DNA of 64,000 nucleotides, taken from the NCBI GenBank assembly GCA_017534535.1, contig JAFXVZ010000037.1, positions 1-64,000 of the forward strand, read 5' to 3'. Origin of the DNA: Bacteroidaceae bacterium (GTDB lineage Bacteria; Bacteroidota; Bacteroidia; Bacteroidales; Bacteroidaceae). The notes under the pieces are model-generated. The model saw only the letters and a program-made list of their open reading frames with translations, searched no databases and was not told the DNA's origin. Both the position numbers and the translations under genes were made by a program. Positions 48,973 to 58,362 of this stretch are shown piece after piece (position 1 is the stretch's first letter; the number at the start of each line of letters is the position of its first letter).

Positions 48973-50319
48973 ATGGAATTAGATAAACTGACAGCCATTT
49001 CGCCTATCGATGGGCGTTATAGAGGTAAGACTGAGTCACTTGCCGCTTATTTCTCCGAATATGCTTTGATTAAATATCGTGTACACGTTGAGGTGGAATA
49101 CTTCATTACGCTGTGTGAATTGCCGCTCCCACAGTTGGCAGGAGTAAATCACCAGGTATTTGAGGTGTTGCGCAACATCTATCGTAACTTCACTGAAACC
49201 GATGCCGCACGTATCAAGGAGATTGAGGCTGTGACCAACCATGATGTAAAGGCTGTTGAGTATTTCCTAAAGGAACAATTTGATAAGATTGGCGGATTGG
49301 ACGATTACAAAGAGTTCATTCATTTCGGTTTGACTTCACAGGACATTAATAACACATCTGTGCCTCTGTCGGTTAAGGATGCTTTAAGTGAGGTGTTCTA
49401 TCCAGCTTTGCAGGAACTCATCGACCAGCTATCAGCTTATGCGAATGAGTGGAAAGATATTCCTATGTTGGCAAAGACACATGGTCAACCTGCTTCTCCT
49501 ACTCGTTTGGGAAAAGAGATTGAGGTGTATGTGTATCGTTTGCAGCAGCAACTCGAATTGCTGAAGGCTTGTCCGATTACCGCTAAGTTCGGTGGTGCTA
49601 CGGGCAACTACAATGCTCATCATGTGGCTTATCCCGCATACGACTGGAAGGATTTTGGCAACAAGTTCGTGGCTGAGAAGCTGGGCTTGGAGCGTGAACA
49701 GTTTACCACGCAGATATCCAACTACGACAACCTGGCGGCTGTGTTTGATGCTTTGAGGCGTATCAATACGGTCATCATGGATTTGGATAGGGATTGCTGG
49801 ATGTATATCTCGATGGGCTATTTCCATCAGAAGATCAAGGCAGGCGAGGTGGGCTCTAGCGCAATGCCTCACAAGGTAAACCCCATTGACTTTGAGAACT
49901 CTGAAGGTAATGTAGGCATAGCTAATGCTATCTATCAACACTTAGCGATGAAACTGCCAGTATCCCGTTTACAGCGTGACCTGACTGACTCTACCGTACT
50001 GCGTAACATTGGTGTGCCAATGGGTCATAGCTTGATAGCTATTCAGAGCACCTTGAAGGGCTTACGTAAATTGCTCTTGAACCGTGAGGCGATTGATGCT
50101 GATTTGAACGATTGTTGGAGTGTGGTGGCAGAAGCTATCCAAACTGTTTTGCGTAGAGAAGCTTATCCGCATCCATATGAGGCACTGAAGGCGTTGACAC
50201 GCACTAACGAGGCTATCACCGAATCATCCATCCGCAACTTTATCGACGGTTTGGATGTGAGCGATGAGGTAAAGCAGGAATTGCGTGCTATCAGTCCGAT
50301 GAATTATACTGGCATTTAA
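48973..50319 (+). CDS. purB: Adenylosuccinate lyase
   Basis: The 448-residue enzyme cleaves SAICAR and adenylosuccinate to fumarate plus AICAR or AMP in purine synthesis. It has the fumarase-superfamily signature SSAMPHKVNPIDFENSEG and the flexible loop residues, and begins MELDKLTAISPIDGRYRGKT, typical of the Bacteroidetes form. It is a cytosolic homotetramer. It stands alone; the next gene is 94 bases downstream. Confidence 0.97.
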   Translation: MELDKLTAISPIDGRYRGKTESLAAYFSEYALIKYRVHVEVEYFITLCELPLPQLAGVNHQVFEVLRNIYRNFTETDAARIKEIEAVTNHDVKAVEYFLKEQFDKIGGLDDYKEFIHFGLTSQDINNTSVPLSVKDALSEVFYPALQELIDQLSAYANEWKDIPMLAKTHGQPASPTRLGKEIEVYVYRLQQQLELLKACPITAKFGGATGNYNAHHVAYPAYDWKDFGNKFVAEKLGLEREQFTTQISNYDNLAAVFDALRRINTVIMDLDRDCWMYISMGYFHQKIKAGEVGSSAMPHKVNPIDFENSEGNVGIANAIYQHLAMKLPVSRLQRDLTDSTVLRNIGVPMGHSLIAIQSTLKGLRKLLLNREAIDADLNDCWSVVAEAIQTVLRREAYPHPYEALKALTRTNEAITESSIRNFIDGLDVSDEVKQELRAISPMNYTGI

Positions 50320-50413
50320 TATTTAATAGAATAAAACAATTAGGTATTTAAATCTTGAGAGAAAAACATTTGGCCGTGAGGCCAAGCAGTACAAACAATT
50401 TATTTAAATAAAG

Positions 50414-51721
50414 ATGATTACAGAAGACAAAGAGTGGCAGAATGCCGAATCTACAGGCAATGCCGATGGAAATCAATTTGAAGGTTTCGACAACCGTGGA
50501 TCAAGACCACAACGTGTTTACACAAACGACAGGCCTTATCGCCCGCGTTTTAATCCGAATGCAGACAATACTAACCGTCAGCAGAGAGGTTACCAAAGTG
50601 GAGGTGAACAGCGTCCTTACCGTCCTCGTTTTAACAGTAATACAGAGGGTGGCGAGCAGCGTCCATATCGTCCTCGTTTCAACAGTGATGCTGAAGGTGG
50701 CGAACAACGTCCATATCGTCCTCGTTACAACAGCGAGGGTGGTGAGCAGCGTCCTTATCGTCCACGATATAATAGTGAAGGTGGTGAGCAGCGTCCATAT
50801 CGTCCACGATATAACAGCGAAGGTGGTGAACAGCGTCCATATCGTCCTCGTTACAATAGTGAGGGTGGTGAGCAGCGTCCATTCCGTCCTCGTCAGGGTG
50901 GTGGCCGTTTTGGCAAGCCCGGTCGTCCACAGCTGCGTAAGGGTGGCGGCATGAGAATTAACAACCACCGTCCAGTTGAATATACAGAGATCTATACTCC
51001 AGACGATGAAATCCGTTTGAACAAGTTTTTGGCCAATGCTGGTATCTGTTCTCGCCGTGAGGCTGATGAGTACATCCAGGCAGGTGTGGTAACTGTAAAT
51101 GGTGAGGTCGTTAAGGAATTGGGTACCAAGATTAAACGTGGTGACGAGGTGAAGTTCCACGATCAGCCCGTTTCTATAGAGCGTAAGATTTATGTGTTGC
51201 TGAATAAGCCGAAGGATTGTGTGACTACTACCGATGACCCACAGGCTCGCAAGACTGTGATGGACATTGTGAAGGGTGCTTGCCCTGAGCGTATCTATCC
51301 TGTAGGCCGTCTGGACCGTAACACTACTGGTGTGTTGTTGCTTACAAACGATGGTGAACTGGCTTCTAAGCTTACTCATCCTAAGTATGAGAAGAAGAAG
51401 ATTTATCGTGTTAAATTGGATAAGGATTTAACGCAAGATGATATGAACAAGATTGCTACTGGCATCGAGTTGGAGGACGGCGAGGTACATGCAGATGAGA
51501 TTGCATACGCAGATGAGACCAAGAAGAATGATATCGGTATCGAAATTCACTCTGGCAAGAACCGCATCGTGCGTCGCATTTTCGAACATTTGGGTTACAA
51601 GGTGACCAAGCTCGACCGCGTATTCTTTGCTGGTCTGACAAAGAAGGGTCTGAAGCGTGGAGACTGGAGATTCCTGACGCAGCAGGAAGTGAATTTCCTC
51701 CGCATGGGCTCTTTCGCTTAA
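50414..51721 (+). CDS. RsuA/RluB-type pseudouridine synthase with repeat extension
   Basis: The C-terminal ~270 residues are a standard S4 domain (LNKFLANAGICSRREADEYIQAGVVTVNGEVV) plus catalytic domain with the GRLDRNTTGVLLLTNDG motif (catalytic Asp). It makes pseudouridine in rRNA (16S or 23S is not decided). The N-terminal ~165 residues are disordered and basic, with seven 14-residue repeats of GGEQRPYRPRYNSE. They resemble RNA-binding disordered tails and may help in rRNA binding. It lies upstream of asnS (31 bases). Confidence 0.9.
   Translation: MITEDKEWQNAESTGNADGNQFEGFDNRGSRPQRVYTNDRPYRPRFNPNADNTNRQQRGYQSGGEQRPYRPRFNSNTEGGEQRPYRPRFNSDAEGGEQRPYRPRYNSEGGEQRPYRPRYNSEGGEQRPYRPRYNSEGGEQRPYRPRYNSEGGEQRPFRPRQGGGRFGKPGRPQLRKGGGMRINNHRPVEYTEIYTPDDEIRLNKFLANAGICSRREADEYIQAGVVTVNGEVVKELGTKIKRGDEVKFHDQPVSIERKIYVLLNKPKDCVTTTDDPQARKTVMDIVKGACPERIYPVGRLDRNTTGVLLLTNDGELASKLTHPKYEKKKIYRVKLDKDLTQDDMNKIATGIELEDGEVHADEIAYADETKKNDIGIEIHSGKNRIVRRIFEHLGYKVTKLDRVFFAGLTKKGLKRGDWRFLTQQEVNFLRMGSFA
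50600..50895 (+). repeat. Tandem 42-bp coding repeats (GGEQRPYRPR)
   Basis: Seven units: two of 16 residues (FNSNTE, FNSDAE variants), four of 14 (YNSE) and a partial GGEQRPFRPR. The codons vary between units, so they are not very recent. Copy number may differ between strains. Confidence 0.9.
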
Positions 51722-51752
51722 TATTATAAATAAGGTGTAGAAAGAAAACGAT

Positions 51753-53156
51753 ATGGAAAATATTCGTAGAACAAAAGTGGTGGATGTGCTGAAGCGTACC
51801 GATTTTGGCGCTTTGGTGAATGTAAAAGGTTGGGTGCGTACTCGCAGAGGTAGCAAGAAGGTAAGCTTCATTGCGCTGAACGACGGTTCCATCATCCATA
51901 ATGTGCAAATTGTGGTCGATTTGGAAAGTTTTGACGAGAATTTGCTGAAAGACATTACCACAGGTGCTTGCCTGAGTGTGAATGGTGTGCTGACTGAGTC
52001 TGTTGGCTCAGGTCAGGCAGTTGAGATTCAGGCACGTGAAATTGAAGTGCTCGGCATTGCCGACAATACATATCCTTTGCAGAAAAAGGGACATTCCATG
52101 GAGTTCTTGCGTGAGGTGGCTCACCTGCGTATGCGTACCAATACATTTGGTGCCGTTATGCGTATCCGTCATAATATGGCTATAGCCATTCACACATACT
52201 TCCATGAGCATGGTTTCTTCTATTTCAACTCGCCCATTATTACTGCGAGCGATTGCGAGGGTGCTGGTGAGATGTTCCAAGTGACTACACAGAACCTGTA
52301 TGACTTGAAGAAAGATGACGATGGCAAGATCAAGTATGACGACGACTTCTTTGGCAAGATGACCTCACTGACGGTGAGTGGTCAGCTGGAGGGTGAGACC
52401 GCTGCAACAGCCTTGGGTGCTATCTATACTTTTGGTCCTACATTCCGTGCCGAGAATTCCAATACTCCTCGCCATTTGGCAGAGTTCTGGATGGTAGAGC
52501 CAGAGGTAGCGTTTATAGACCTCAATGATCTGATGGACTTGGAAGAAGACTTCATCAAGTATTGTGTGAAGTGGGCGTTGGATAACTGTATGGATGATTT
52601 GCAGTTCCTCAACAATATGATAGACAAGACTCTGATTGAACGCCTGCAAGGTGTGCTGAAGGAAGATTTCATTCGTCTGCCTTACACCGAGGGTATTCGT
52701 ATCCTTGAAGAGGCAGTGAAGAATGGACACAAGTTTGAGTTCCCCGTTTCTTGGGGTACCGACCTGGCTTCCGAGCATGAGCGTTACTTGGTAGAGCATC
52801 ATTTCAAGCGCCCTGTCATCATGATTGACTATCCAAAGGAAATAAAGGCCTTCTACATGAAAATCAACGAGGATGGCAAGACCGTTCAGGGTACCGATGT
52901 ACTCTTCCCTTCAATTGGTGAGATCATCGGAGGTAGCGTACGTGAAGAGAACTACGATAAGCTGAAGCATGAAATCGATACTCGTGGTATCCCTATGAAA
53001 GACATGTGGTGGTACCTCGATACCCGCAGATATGGTAGCTGCCCTCATGGTGGTTTCGGTCTGGGCTTCGAGCGTCTCATCCTGTTCGTAACCGGTATGG
53101 CTAATATCCGCGACGTGATACCTTATCCACGTACGCCTGGAAATGCAAATTTTTAA
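51753..53156 (+). CDS. asnS: Asparaginyl-tRNA synthetase
   Basis: The 467-residue class II synthetase joins Asn to tRNA-Asn with ATP. An N-terminal OB fold ([21 protein letters not shown]) precedes the catalytic domain: [43 protein letters not shown] (motif 2) and [30 protein letters not shown] (motif 3). It is cytosolic, usual length for the family and follows the pseudouridine synthase gene. Confidence 0.97.
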   Translation: MENIRRTKVVDVLKRTDFGALVNVKGWVRTRRGSKKVSFIALNDGSIIHNVQIVVDLESFDENLLKDITTGACLSVNGVLTESVGSGQAVEIQAREIEVLGIADNTYPLQKKGHSMEFLREVAHLRMRTNTFGAVMRIRHNMAIAIHTYFHEHGFFYFNSPIITASDCEGAGEMFQVTTQNLYDLKKDDDGKIKYDDDFFGKMTSLTVSGQLEGETAATALGAIYTFGPTFRAENSNTPRHLAEFWMVEPEVAFIDLNDLMDLEEDFIKYCVKWALDNCMDDLQFLNNMIDKTLIERLQGVLKEDFIRLPYTEGIRILEEAVKNGHKFEFPVSWGTDLASEHERYLVEHHFKRPVIMIDYPKEIKAFYMKINEDGKTVQGTDVLFPSIGEIIGGSVREENYDKLKHEIDTRGIPMKDMWWYLDTRRYGSCPHGGFGLGFERLILFVTGMANIRDVIPYPRTPGNANF

Positions 53157-53164
53157 GCATTTTC

Positions 53165-53195
53165 TTTGCTAATTGACGGAAAAGCTGTACCTTTG
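53165..53195 (+). promoter_or_regulatory. Promoter of rplM-rpsI
   Basis: TTTG (53165-53168) and TACCTTTG (53188-53195) are separated by 19 bases, a perfect Bacteroidetes match. It sits directly after the asnS stop and starts a leader of about 120 bases. Confidence 0.8.
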
Positions 53196-53202
53196 CAAGC
53201 CG

Positions 53203-53323
53203 ATTATTATCAAGAAAATAAAAAGCGATTGATTCATAGCGCTTTGTAGATTTCTTTTGGCCGAGAATCTGCAGGGTCTTATGATGAGATCTTAGTAGTA
53301 ACAATTTTAAATTTTTAATTAGA
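53203..53323 (+). promoter_or_regulatory. Leader of rplM-rpsI
   Basis: About 120 bases of leader contain AAAGCG...GCGCTTT and GATTTCTTTTGGCCGAGAATC-type stems and GGTCTTATGATGAGATC. L13 is often autoregulated through its leader, so this may be such an element; the structure is only a guess. The start codon of rplM is GTG, with no strong Shine-Dalgarno site. Confidence 0.4.
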
Positions 53324-53785
53324 GTGGATACTTTAAGTTACAAGACCATTTCTGCAAACAAGACTACGGTAAACAAAGAATGGGTTATCGTAGATGCCAC
53401 AGACCAGGTATTAGGCCGTCTGGGCTCAAAGGTTGCGAAGTTGCTGAGAGGTAAGTATAAACCTAACTTCACCCCTCATGTAGACTGCGGCGATAATGTG
53501 ATCATTATCAACGCTGACAAAGTTAAGTTGACTGGTAACAAGTGGAACGGTAGAGTTTACCTTTCATACACAGGTTACCCTGGCGGTCAGAGAGAGGTTA
53601 CTCCTGCCAAGCTGTTGGCTAAGCCTAATGGCGCAGACCGTCTGTTGAGAAGAGTAGTAAAGGGCATGCTGCCTAAGACCAAGCTGGGTGCAAAGATTCT
53701 TGACAATCTGTATATCTATGCTGGTTCAGAGCACAAGCATCAGGCACAGGAGCCTAAGCTCATTGATATTAACGCACTTAACTAA
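53324..53785 (+). CDS. rplM: Ribosomal protein L13
   Basis: The GTG start at 53324 gives MDTLSYKTISANKTTVNKEWVIVDATDQVLGRLGSKVAKLLRGKYKPNFTPHVDCGDNVIIINADKVKLTG, a typical Bacteroidetes L13. It binds 23S rRNA in the large subunit. It is 9 bases ahead of rpsI, the usual L13-S9 operon. Confidence 0.97.
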   Translation: MDTLSYKTISANKTTVNKEWVIVDATDQVLGRLGSKVAKLLRGKYKPNFTPHVDCGDNVIIINADKVKLTGNKWNGRVYLSYTGYPGGQREVTPAKLLAKPNGADRLLRRVVKGMLPKTKLGAKILDNLYIYAGSEHKHQAQEPKLIDINALN

Positions 53786-53794
53786 AAAGAAGAT

Positions 53795-54181
53795 ATGGAA
53801 GTAATTAACGCATTAGGCAGACGCAAAAGTGCTGTTGCACGTATCTTCGTGAAAGAAGGTACCGGTAATATTACCATTAACAAGAAAGATTTAGCTGTCT
53901 ATTTCCCATCATCAATCCTGCAGTTCGTTGTGAAGCAGCCATTGAACAAGCTGGGTGTAGCAGAGAAGTATGATATCAAGGTGAACCTTTGTGGTGGTGG
54001 CTTCACAGGTCAGTCACAAGCTCTGCGTTTGGCAATTGCTCGCGCATTGGTGAAGATCAATCCAGAAGACAAGAAGGCCCTGCGTGCTGAAGGCTTCATG
54101 ACTCGCGACCCACGTGCTGTGGAGCGTAAGAAGCCAGGTCGTCCAAAGGCTCGTCGTAGATTCCAGTTCAGCAAGCGTTGA
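53795..54181 (+). CDS. rpsI: Ribosomal protein S9
   Basis: The 128-residue protein is S9: INALGRRKSAVARIFV near the N-terminus, GGGFTGQSQALRLAIARALV in the middle and KARRRFQFSKR, the conserved C-terminal tail that reaches the P-site tRNA. It follows rplM by 9 bases. Confidence 0.97.
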   Translation: MEVINALGRRKSAVARIFVKEGTGNITINKKDLAVYFPSSILQFVVKQPLNKLGVAEKYDIKVNLCGGGFTGQSQALRLAIARALVKINPEDKKALRAEGFMTRDPRAVERKKPGRPKARRRFQFSKR

Positions 54182-54303
54182 TGTGCTGTTGGAACGAATA
54201 CGCGTTTAGCATCTAAACTACCGGGACTCGTAGGTTTAGGCTACCCGGCGGTTGGTTTAGAACAAACAAAAAAGAAAGTAAACGATTTAATAGAAAAAAA
54301 CAA
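54182..54303 (+). promoter_or_regulatory. Possible structured leader of rpsB-tsf
   Basis: This 122-base gap contains GTTTAG three times (54204-54209, 54234-54239, 54255-54260) and one CTAAAC (54213-54218), plus a stem CCGGG...CCCGG (54221-54225 with 54244-54248) closed by TAG...CTA. The CTAAAC can pair with any of the GTTTAG copies, so exclusive hairpins could switch. The position suggests autoregulation by S2. Confidence 0.5.
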
Positions 54304-55149
54304 ATGTCAAGAACAAGTTTTGATACATTACTCGAGGCTGGATGCCACTTCGGTCATCTTAAGAGAAAGTGGAACCCAGCAATGGCTCCTTATATCTTCA
54401 TGGAGCGCAATGGTATTCATATCATTGATTTAAATAAGACGGTTGCTAAAGTTGATGAAGCTGCTGAAGCTATGAAGCAAATCGTCAAGTCAGGAAAGAA
54501 AATCCTGTTTGTTGCTACTAAGAAACAAGCTAAGCAGATCGTGGCTGAGAAGGCACAGTCTGTTGGCATGCCTTACGTGATTGAGCGTTGGCCAGGTGGT
54601 ATGCTCACCAACTTCCCAACCATCCGCAAGGCTGTGAAGAAAATGGCTAACATCGATAAGCTCACTGCTGATGGTACATTCTCTAACCTGTCAAAGCGTG
54701 AGATCCTGCAGATTTCTCGTCAGCGCGCTAAGTTGGAGAAGAACCTCGGTTCTATCGCCGACCTGAGCCGTCTGCCTTCTGCACTGTTCGTAGTGGACGT
54801 AATGAAGGAAAATATTGCAGTTCGCGAGGCTAATCGTCTGGGTATCCCAGTGTTCGGTATCGTTGACACCAACTCTGACCCAGATAACATCGATTTCATC
54901 ATCCCAGCTAACGACGATGCTACCAAGTCAATCGAGGTAATCCTCGACGCTTGCTGCGCTGCTATGCAGGAAGGCATTGAAGAGCGTAAGATTGAGAAGA
55001 TTGATATGGAAGCTGCTGGTGAGGAAGAGACTGCTGAGAAGGCTCCTAAGATGATGCGTCCACGCCGTGCAAAGGCTCGCATGGACCGTCGCGATGAGGA
55101 TGCACTCAACGCTTCTAAGGCAGCTAACTACATCAAGGAAGAGGATTGA
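54304..55149 (+). CDS. rpsB: Ribosomal protein S2
   Basis: The 281-residue protein is S2: FDTLLEAGCHFGHLKRKWNPAMAPYIFMERNGIHIIDLNKT, LFVATKKQAKQIV, YVIERWPGGMLTNFPTIRK and GIPVFGIVDTNSDPDNIDFIIPANDDATKSIEVIL. A C-terminal acidic/basic extension is present as in other Bacteroidetes. It is 30 bases ahead of tsf. Confidence 0.97.
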   Translation: MSRTSFDTLLEAGCHFGHLKRKWNPAMAPYIFMERNGIHIIDLNKTVAKVDEAAEAMKQIVKSGKKILFVATKKQAKQIVAEKAQSVGMPYVIERWPGGMLTNFPTIRKAVKKMANIDKLTADGTFSNLSKREILQISRQRAKLEKNLGSIADLSRLPSALFVVDVMKENIAVREANRLGIPVFGIVDTNSDPDNIDFIIPANDDATKSIEVILDACCAAMQEGIEERKIEKIDMEAAGEEETAEKAPKMMRPRRAKARMDRRDEDALNASKAANYIKEED

Positions 55150-55179
55150 TTATTAACCATTAAACAAGATTAAAGAATT

Positions 55180-56172
55180 ATGGCTGTAACAATGGCTGAT
55201 ATCACCAAGCTCCGCAAGATGACGGGTGCTGGTATGATGGACTGTAAGAATGCACTGACTCAGGCGAACAATGATTTCGATGAGGCTGTTAAGATAATCC
55301 GCGAGAAGGGTAAGGCAGTAGCTGCTAAGCGTTCTGACCGTGAGGCTTCTGAGGGTTGCGTGCTGGTTAAGGTTGACGGTAACTTTGGCGCTATGATCGC
55401 TCTGAAGTGTGAGACCGACTTCGTGGCTAACAACGCTGATTTCGTGAAGCTGACTCAGGAAATCCTGGATGCTGCTGTGGCTAATCGTTGCAAGACTCTG
55501 GATGAGGTGAAGGCTCTGAAGTTGGGTGACCGCACCGTAGCTGAGGCTGTGACTGATCGTAGTGGTATTACTGGTGAGAAGATGGAGCTGGATGGCTACA
55601 ATGTGCTGGAAGGCGAGGGTATCTCTACCTATAACCACATGAGCAAGAACTTCCTCTGCACCATGTGCTTGCTGAACAAGCCAGGCTTCGAGGAGGCTGG
55701 TCATGAGGTAGCTCTGCAGATTGCTGCTATGAATCCTGTGGCTGTTGACGAGGCAAGCGTTCCTCAGTCTGTTAAGGACAACGAGCTGAGCGTAGCTATT
55801 CAGAAGACTAAGGACGAGCAGATCAACAAGGCTGTTGAGGCTGCTTTGCGTAAGGCTGGCTATAACCTCTACATTGCTGAGAACGAGGATCACCTGAACG
55901 AGGGTATCATGAAGAAGATCATTACTGAGGAGCAGGCTGATGACATTCGTCGCATCAAGAAGGAAGTGGCTGAGCAGAAAGCTGCAAGTCTGCCAGAGCA
56001 GATGATCCAGAACATCGCCAACGGTCGTATGGCTAAGTTCTACAAGGACGTTTGCTTGCTGAAGCAGGAATACAACAAGGATGCTAAGAAGACCGTTGCA
56101 GAATACCTGCAGGGCTTCGACAAGGATCTGACTGTTGTTGACTTCAAGCGCTTCACTTTGCGTGCTGAGTAA
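55180..56172 (+). CDS. tsf: Elongation factor Ts
   Basis: The 330-residue protein is EF-Ts, the nucleotide exchange factor for EF-Tu: ADITKLRKMTGAGMMDCKNALTQANNDFDEAVKIIREKG (UBA-like N-terminus) and SEGCVLVKVDGNFGAMIALKCETDFVANNADF. The start MAVTMADI at 55180 is supported; Met5 is an alternative. A strong terminator follows. Confidence 0.97.
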   Translation: MAVTMADITKLRKMTGAGMMDCKNALTQANNDFDEAVKIIREKGKAVAAKRSDREASEGCVLVKVDGNFGAMIALKCETDFVANNADFVKLTQEILDAAVANRCKTLDEVKALKLGDRTVAEAVTDRSGITGEKMELDGYNVLEGEGISTYNHMSKNFLCTMCLLNKPGFEEAGHEVALQIAAMNPVAVDEASVPQSVKDNELSVAIQKTKDEQINKAVEAALRKAGYNLYIAENEDHLNEGIMKKIITEEQADDIRRIKKEVAEQKAASLPEQMIQNIANGRMAKFYKDVCLLKQEYNKDAKKTVAEYLQGFDKDLTVVDFKRFTLRAE

Positions 56173-56196
56173 TAAATAAATTGATAAGATTTTAGG

Positions 56197-56235
56197 AATT
56201 GGGTGTTTCCTGTAAGGGAATCACCCAATTTTTTT
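56197..56235 (+). terminator. Terminator after tsf
   Basis: AATTGGGTG and CACCCAATT form a stem with an inner TTTCC/GGGAA pairing, followed by TTTTT. Confidence 0.9.
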
Positions 56236-56263
56236 ATTGTCTTCGAAAAAAAAGAGAAAATTA

Positions 56264-56294
56264 TTGTGTTATTGCAAAAAACTTTGTAGATTTG
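56264..56294 (+). promoter_or_regulatory. Promoter of first fimbrillin-like lipoprotein
   Basis: TTG (56264-56266) and TAGATTTG (56287-56294) are 20 bases apart. The surrounding GTTATTGCAAAAAACTTT is nearly identical to the promoter at 58257-58288. A canonical AGGAGG site lies just before the gene. Confidence 0.8.
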
Positions 56295-56367
56295 CAAGGT
56301 AGTGTAGTGGCTTACTGCATCATTACAGTTTTTGAATTCAATAACTAAAGAATAGGAGGACAACTCT

Positions 56368-58164
56368 ATGATTAAAAAAATCTTAGGACTCGCTGCTGGT
56401 TTGCTGTTGTTGGCAGGCTGCTCGAACAACGATTTTACTGACAACGGGACTAATAATGCTCCTGAAGGTCAGAGACGCTCCATCAGTACCATCACAGCTA
56501 CGATGGAGGGTACTGCAGATACACGTTTATTCTTGTCTGATAAGTGGCTTGTATGGGATGCTGCTGATGAAATCCTAGTCCTTTCTGATGAAGGAGACGC
56601 TACCAATCCTCAACGTTTTCGGGCAACATCAGTTGACTATACTACAGGAGTTGCTCAATTTTCGGGTAATCCTGTTTATGGCTCTGAGTTCTATGCGTTC
56701 TATCCAGTTCCAATAGACTACAACACGTTAACAGATGTAGCCATCGTTCCTTGGGATTATGCTGCAATATACAATGAGATGAATATAGATCTCAAGACCC
56801 CGATGTTTGCCAAAAGCATTAATGAGCGGATGGAGTTCATGCAGCTGGGTGGCATGCTGCATTTCAGGATTTTCGGTACAGGTCAGTTGCAAGAGTTGAC
56901 TTTGAGAGGAAATAATGATGAGAAGTTCTATTCTGGCTTTAACTTGTCCTATGCTTCTGATCACAGTTTAGTATTGGAACCCAATCCTGAGAGAGGCGAG
57001 AGAACGTCTATCACTGAAGATTTTGCCACAAGAAGTGGTGACAATGCTCCAGTATTGTCTGAAAAAGTACCTTTAGACATCTATTTCTCATTGCCTGGAG
57101 GCATGACCTTCGAGAATGGTTTCACAATAAGTGGAGTTACTCACGTAGACGATGATACACTACCTGTAAAATTCTCAATGACAACCGAAAAGGCTTTCAC
57201 TGTTAATCGTGCTGAAGTGAGCCATTTCCGTGACATCAAGATTGGAAGATTTGGTGATGTGGAAGAAATGGGCTGGCGCACTAACTTCTGTGATCTCTCT
57301 GGCCTTGAAGTTGATGTAACTCCTACTATAACTTATGATAAATCTAACGTCGAATGGAATTTCACCTTCTATACAGATGACCACGCTGACCCTGTTATGA
57401 TGACTCTTCTTACACCTTATACAGGTGGCACTCCTGAATTGGACTGGCTTGATGGTGTAGATATTGGTGGTCAGTCTGTGGCAGCAAAGGCAGATTTTAA
57501 GTTCCATGATTTTGAAAATAATCTCATCTTTGGAAATAAAGTGTCTGACCAGGCTAAGCTTGACATAAATAAGGATGAAAATGGCAATTGGACCTTGGAT
57601 GTTAAAAATTTAGTTCTTAATGAGTATAATGGAGACGCTGCAGATCAGACTGGCATAAATCTTAAGTTCAATGGCAAATTCAACTTTGTTCCTATGCCAA
57701 CCTGGAGCTTCACAGGGGCTGCATGGATGTCTGGTGCATACAATCATGTGGGGATAGATGTGTTCAACGAAAACGTAGCAATCGTAGCAATGCGATTCAC
57801 GACTTTCAATTGGGGTGATGGAAGCAGTATCCCAAGTTCATTCCAGCAGGTATTTCTTGATTTTCACATTCACGAGGGTGGACTCACACCTGCCATCCCA
57901 ACAGATGAAACTATTACAGAATTCAATATGGATATTATGTCGCAAGGATATTCTTCTGCTGGTCTTTATATAAAAGTTGACGATGATGCTGTTATGAAGA
58001 TACACAAGAATGATGACGGTACTTATCAGATTAGCGTTGAGGGTGTGAAGATGTATCCTGCTACTAGTGTTGATGATTGGTCACCTAATACATCTGTAGA
58101 ACCGTACATCTCCGACTTTACTTTCAACGGTGATTTGTTTATAGATTATAGAGGTGGTGAATAA
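56368..58164 (+). CDS. Tandem fimbrillin-like lipoprotein 1
   Basis: The 598-residue product is a lipoprotein (MIKKILGLAAGLLLLAGCSNNDF) with a few acidic residues after the Cys, possibly enough for surface export. Its N-terminal half resembles fimbrillin/Mfa-like proteins (TADTRLFLSDKWLVWDAADEILVLSDEG, GSEFYAFYPVPID). The C-terminal part has DLSGLEVDVTPTITYDKSNVEW and AWMSGAYNHVGIDVF. It is paralogous over its whole length to the next gene. Function is unknown; a cell-surface structural or adhesive role is plausible. Confidence 0.75.
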   Translation: MIKKILGLAAGLLLLAGCSNNDFTDNGTNNAPEGQRRSISTITATMEGTADTRLFLSDKWLVWDAADEILVLSDEGDATNPQRFRATSVDYTTGVAQFSGNPVYGSEFYAFYPVPIDYNTLTDVAIVPWDYAAIYNEMNIDLKTPMFAKSINERMEFMQLGGMLHFRIFGTGQLQELTLRGNNDEKFYSGFNLSYASDHSLVLEPNPERGERTSITEDFATRSGDNAPVLSEKVPLDIYFSLPGGMTFENGFTISGVTHVDDDTLPVKFSMTTEKAFTVNRAEVSHFRDIKIGRFGDVEEMGWRTNFCDLSGLEVDVTPTITYDKSNVEWNFTFYTDDHADPVMMTLLTPYTGGTPELDWLDGVDIGGQSVAAKADFKFHDFENNLIFGNKVSDQAKLDINKDENGNWTLDVKNLVLNEYNGDAADQTGINLKFNGKFNFVPMPTWSFTGAAWMSGAYNHVGIDVFNENVAIVAMRFTTFNWGDGSSIPSSFQQVFLDFHIHEGGLTPAIPTDETITEFNMDIMSQGYSSAGLYIKVDDDAVMKIHKNDDGTYQISVEGVKMYPATSVDDWSPNTSVEPYISDFTFNGDLFIDYRGGE

Positions 58165-58199
58165 TCGCACTTGTTTTCATAGACCAAATGATATGTTTA

Positions 58200-58237
58200 A
58201 GCTGCGTCCAATAATTCTATTGGGCGCAGCTTTTTTT
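58200..58237 (+). terminator. Terminator after lipoprotein 1
   Basis: AGCTGCGTCCAATA (58200-58213) pairs with TATTGGGCGCAGCT (58218-58231, one G-T wobble), followed by TTTTTTT. Confidence 0.9.
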
Positions 58238-58256
58238 CTCAAAAAACGCTTTTTTA

Positions 58257-58288
58257 TTTGTGTTATTGCAAAAAACTTTATAGATTTG
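58257..58288 (+). promoter_or_regulatory. Promoter of second fimbrillin-like lipoprotein
   Basis: TTTG (58257-58260) and TAGATTTG (58281-58288) are 20 bases apart. It is a duplicated copy of the promoter at 56264. AATAGGAGG precedes the start at 58363. Confidence 0.8.
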
Positions 58289-58362
58289 CAAAGTGGTATA
58301 GTCTGTATGGACTATTTGAGAAATAGAATGAGTAATAAAATTAAAGAATAGGAGGCTTCAAT

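Noticed and set aside
50501-51379. 292-residue antisense ORF across the pseudouridine synthase gene
   Set aside because: Thr/Leu-rich antisense shadow caused by the 42-bp repeats; the real gene on the plus strand has a clear catalytic domain.
55153-55893. 246-residue antisense ORF in tsf
   Set aside because: Low-complexity Leu/Ser-rich antisense of a strongly biased housekeeping gene.
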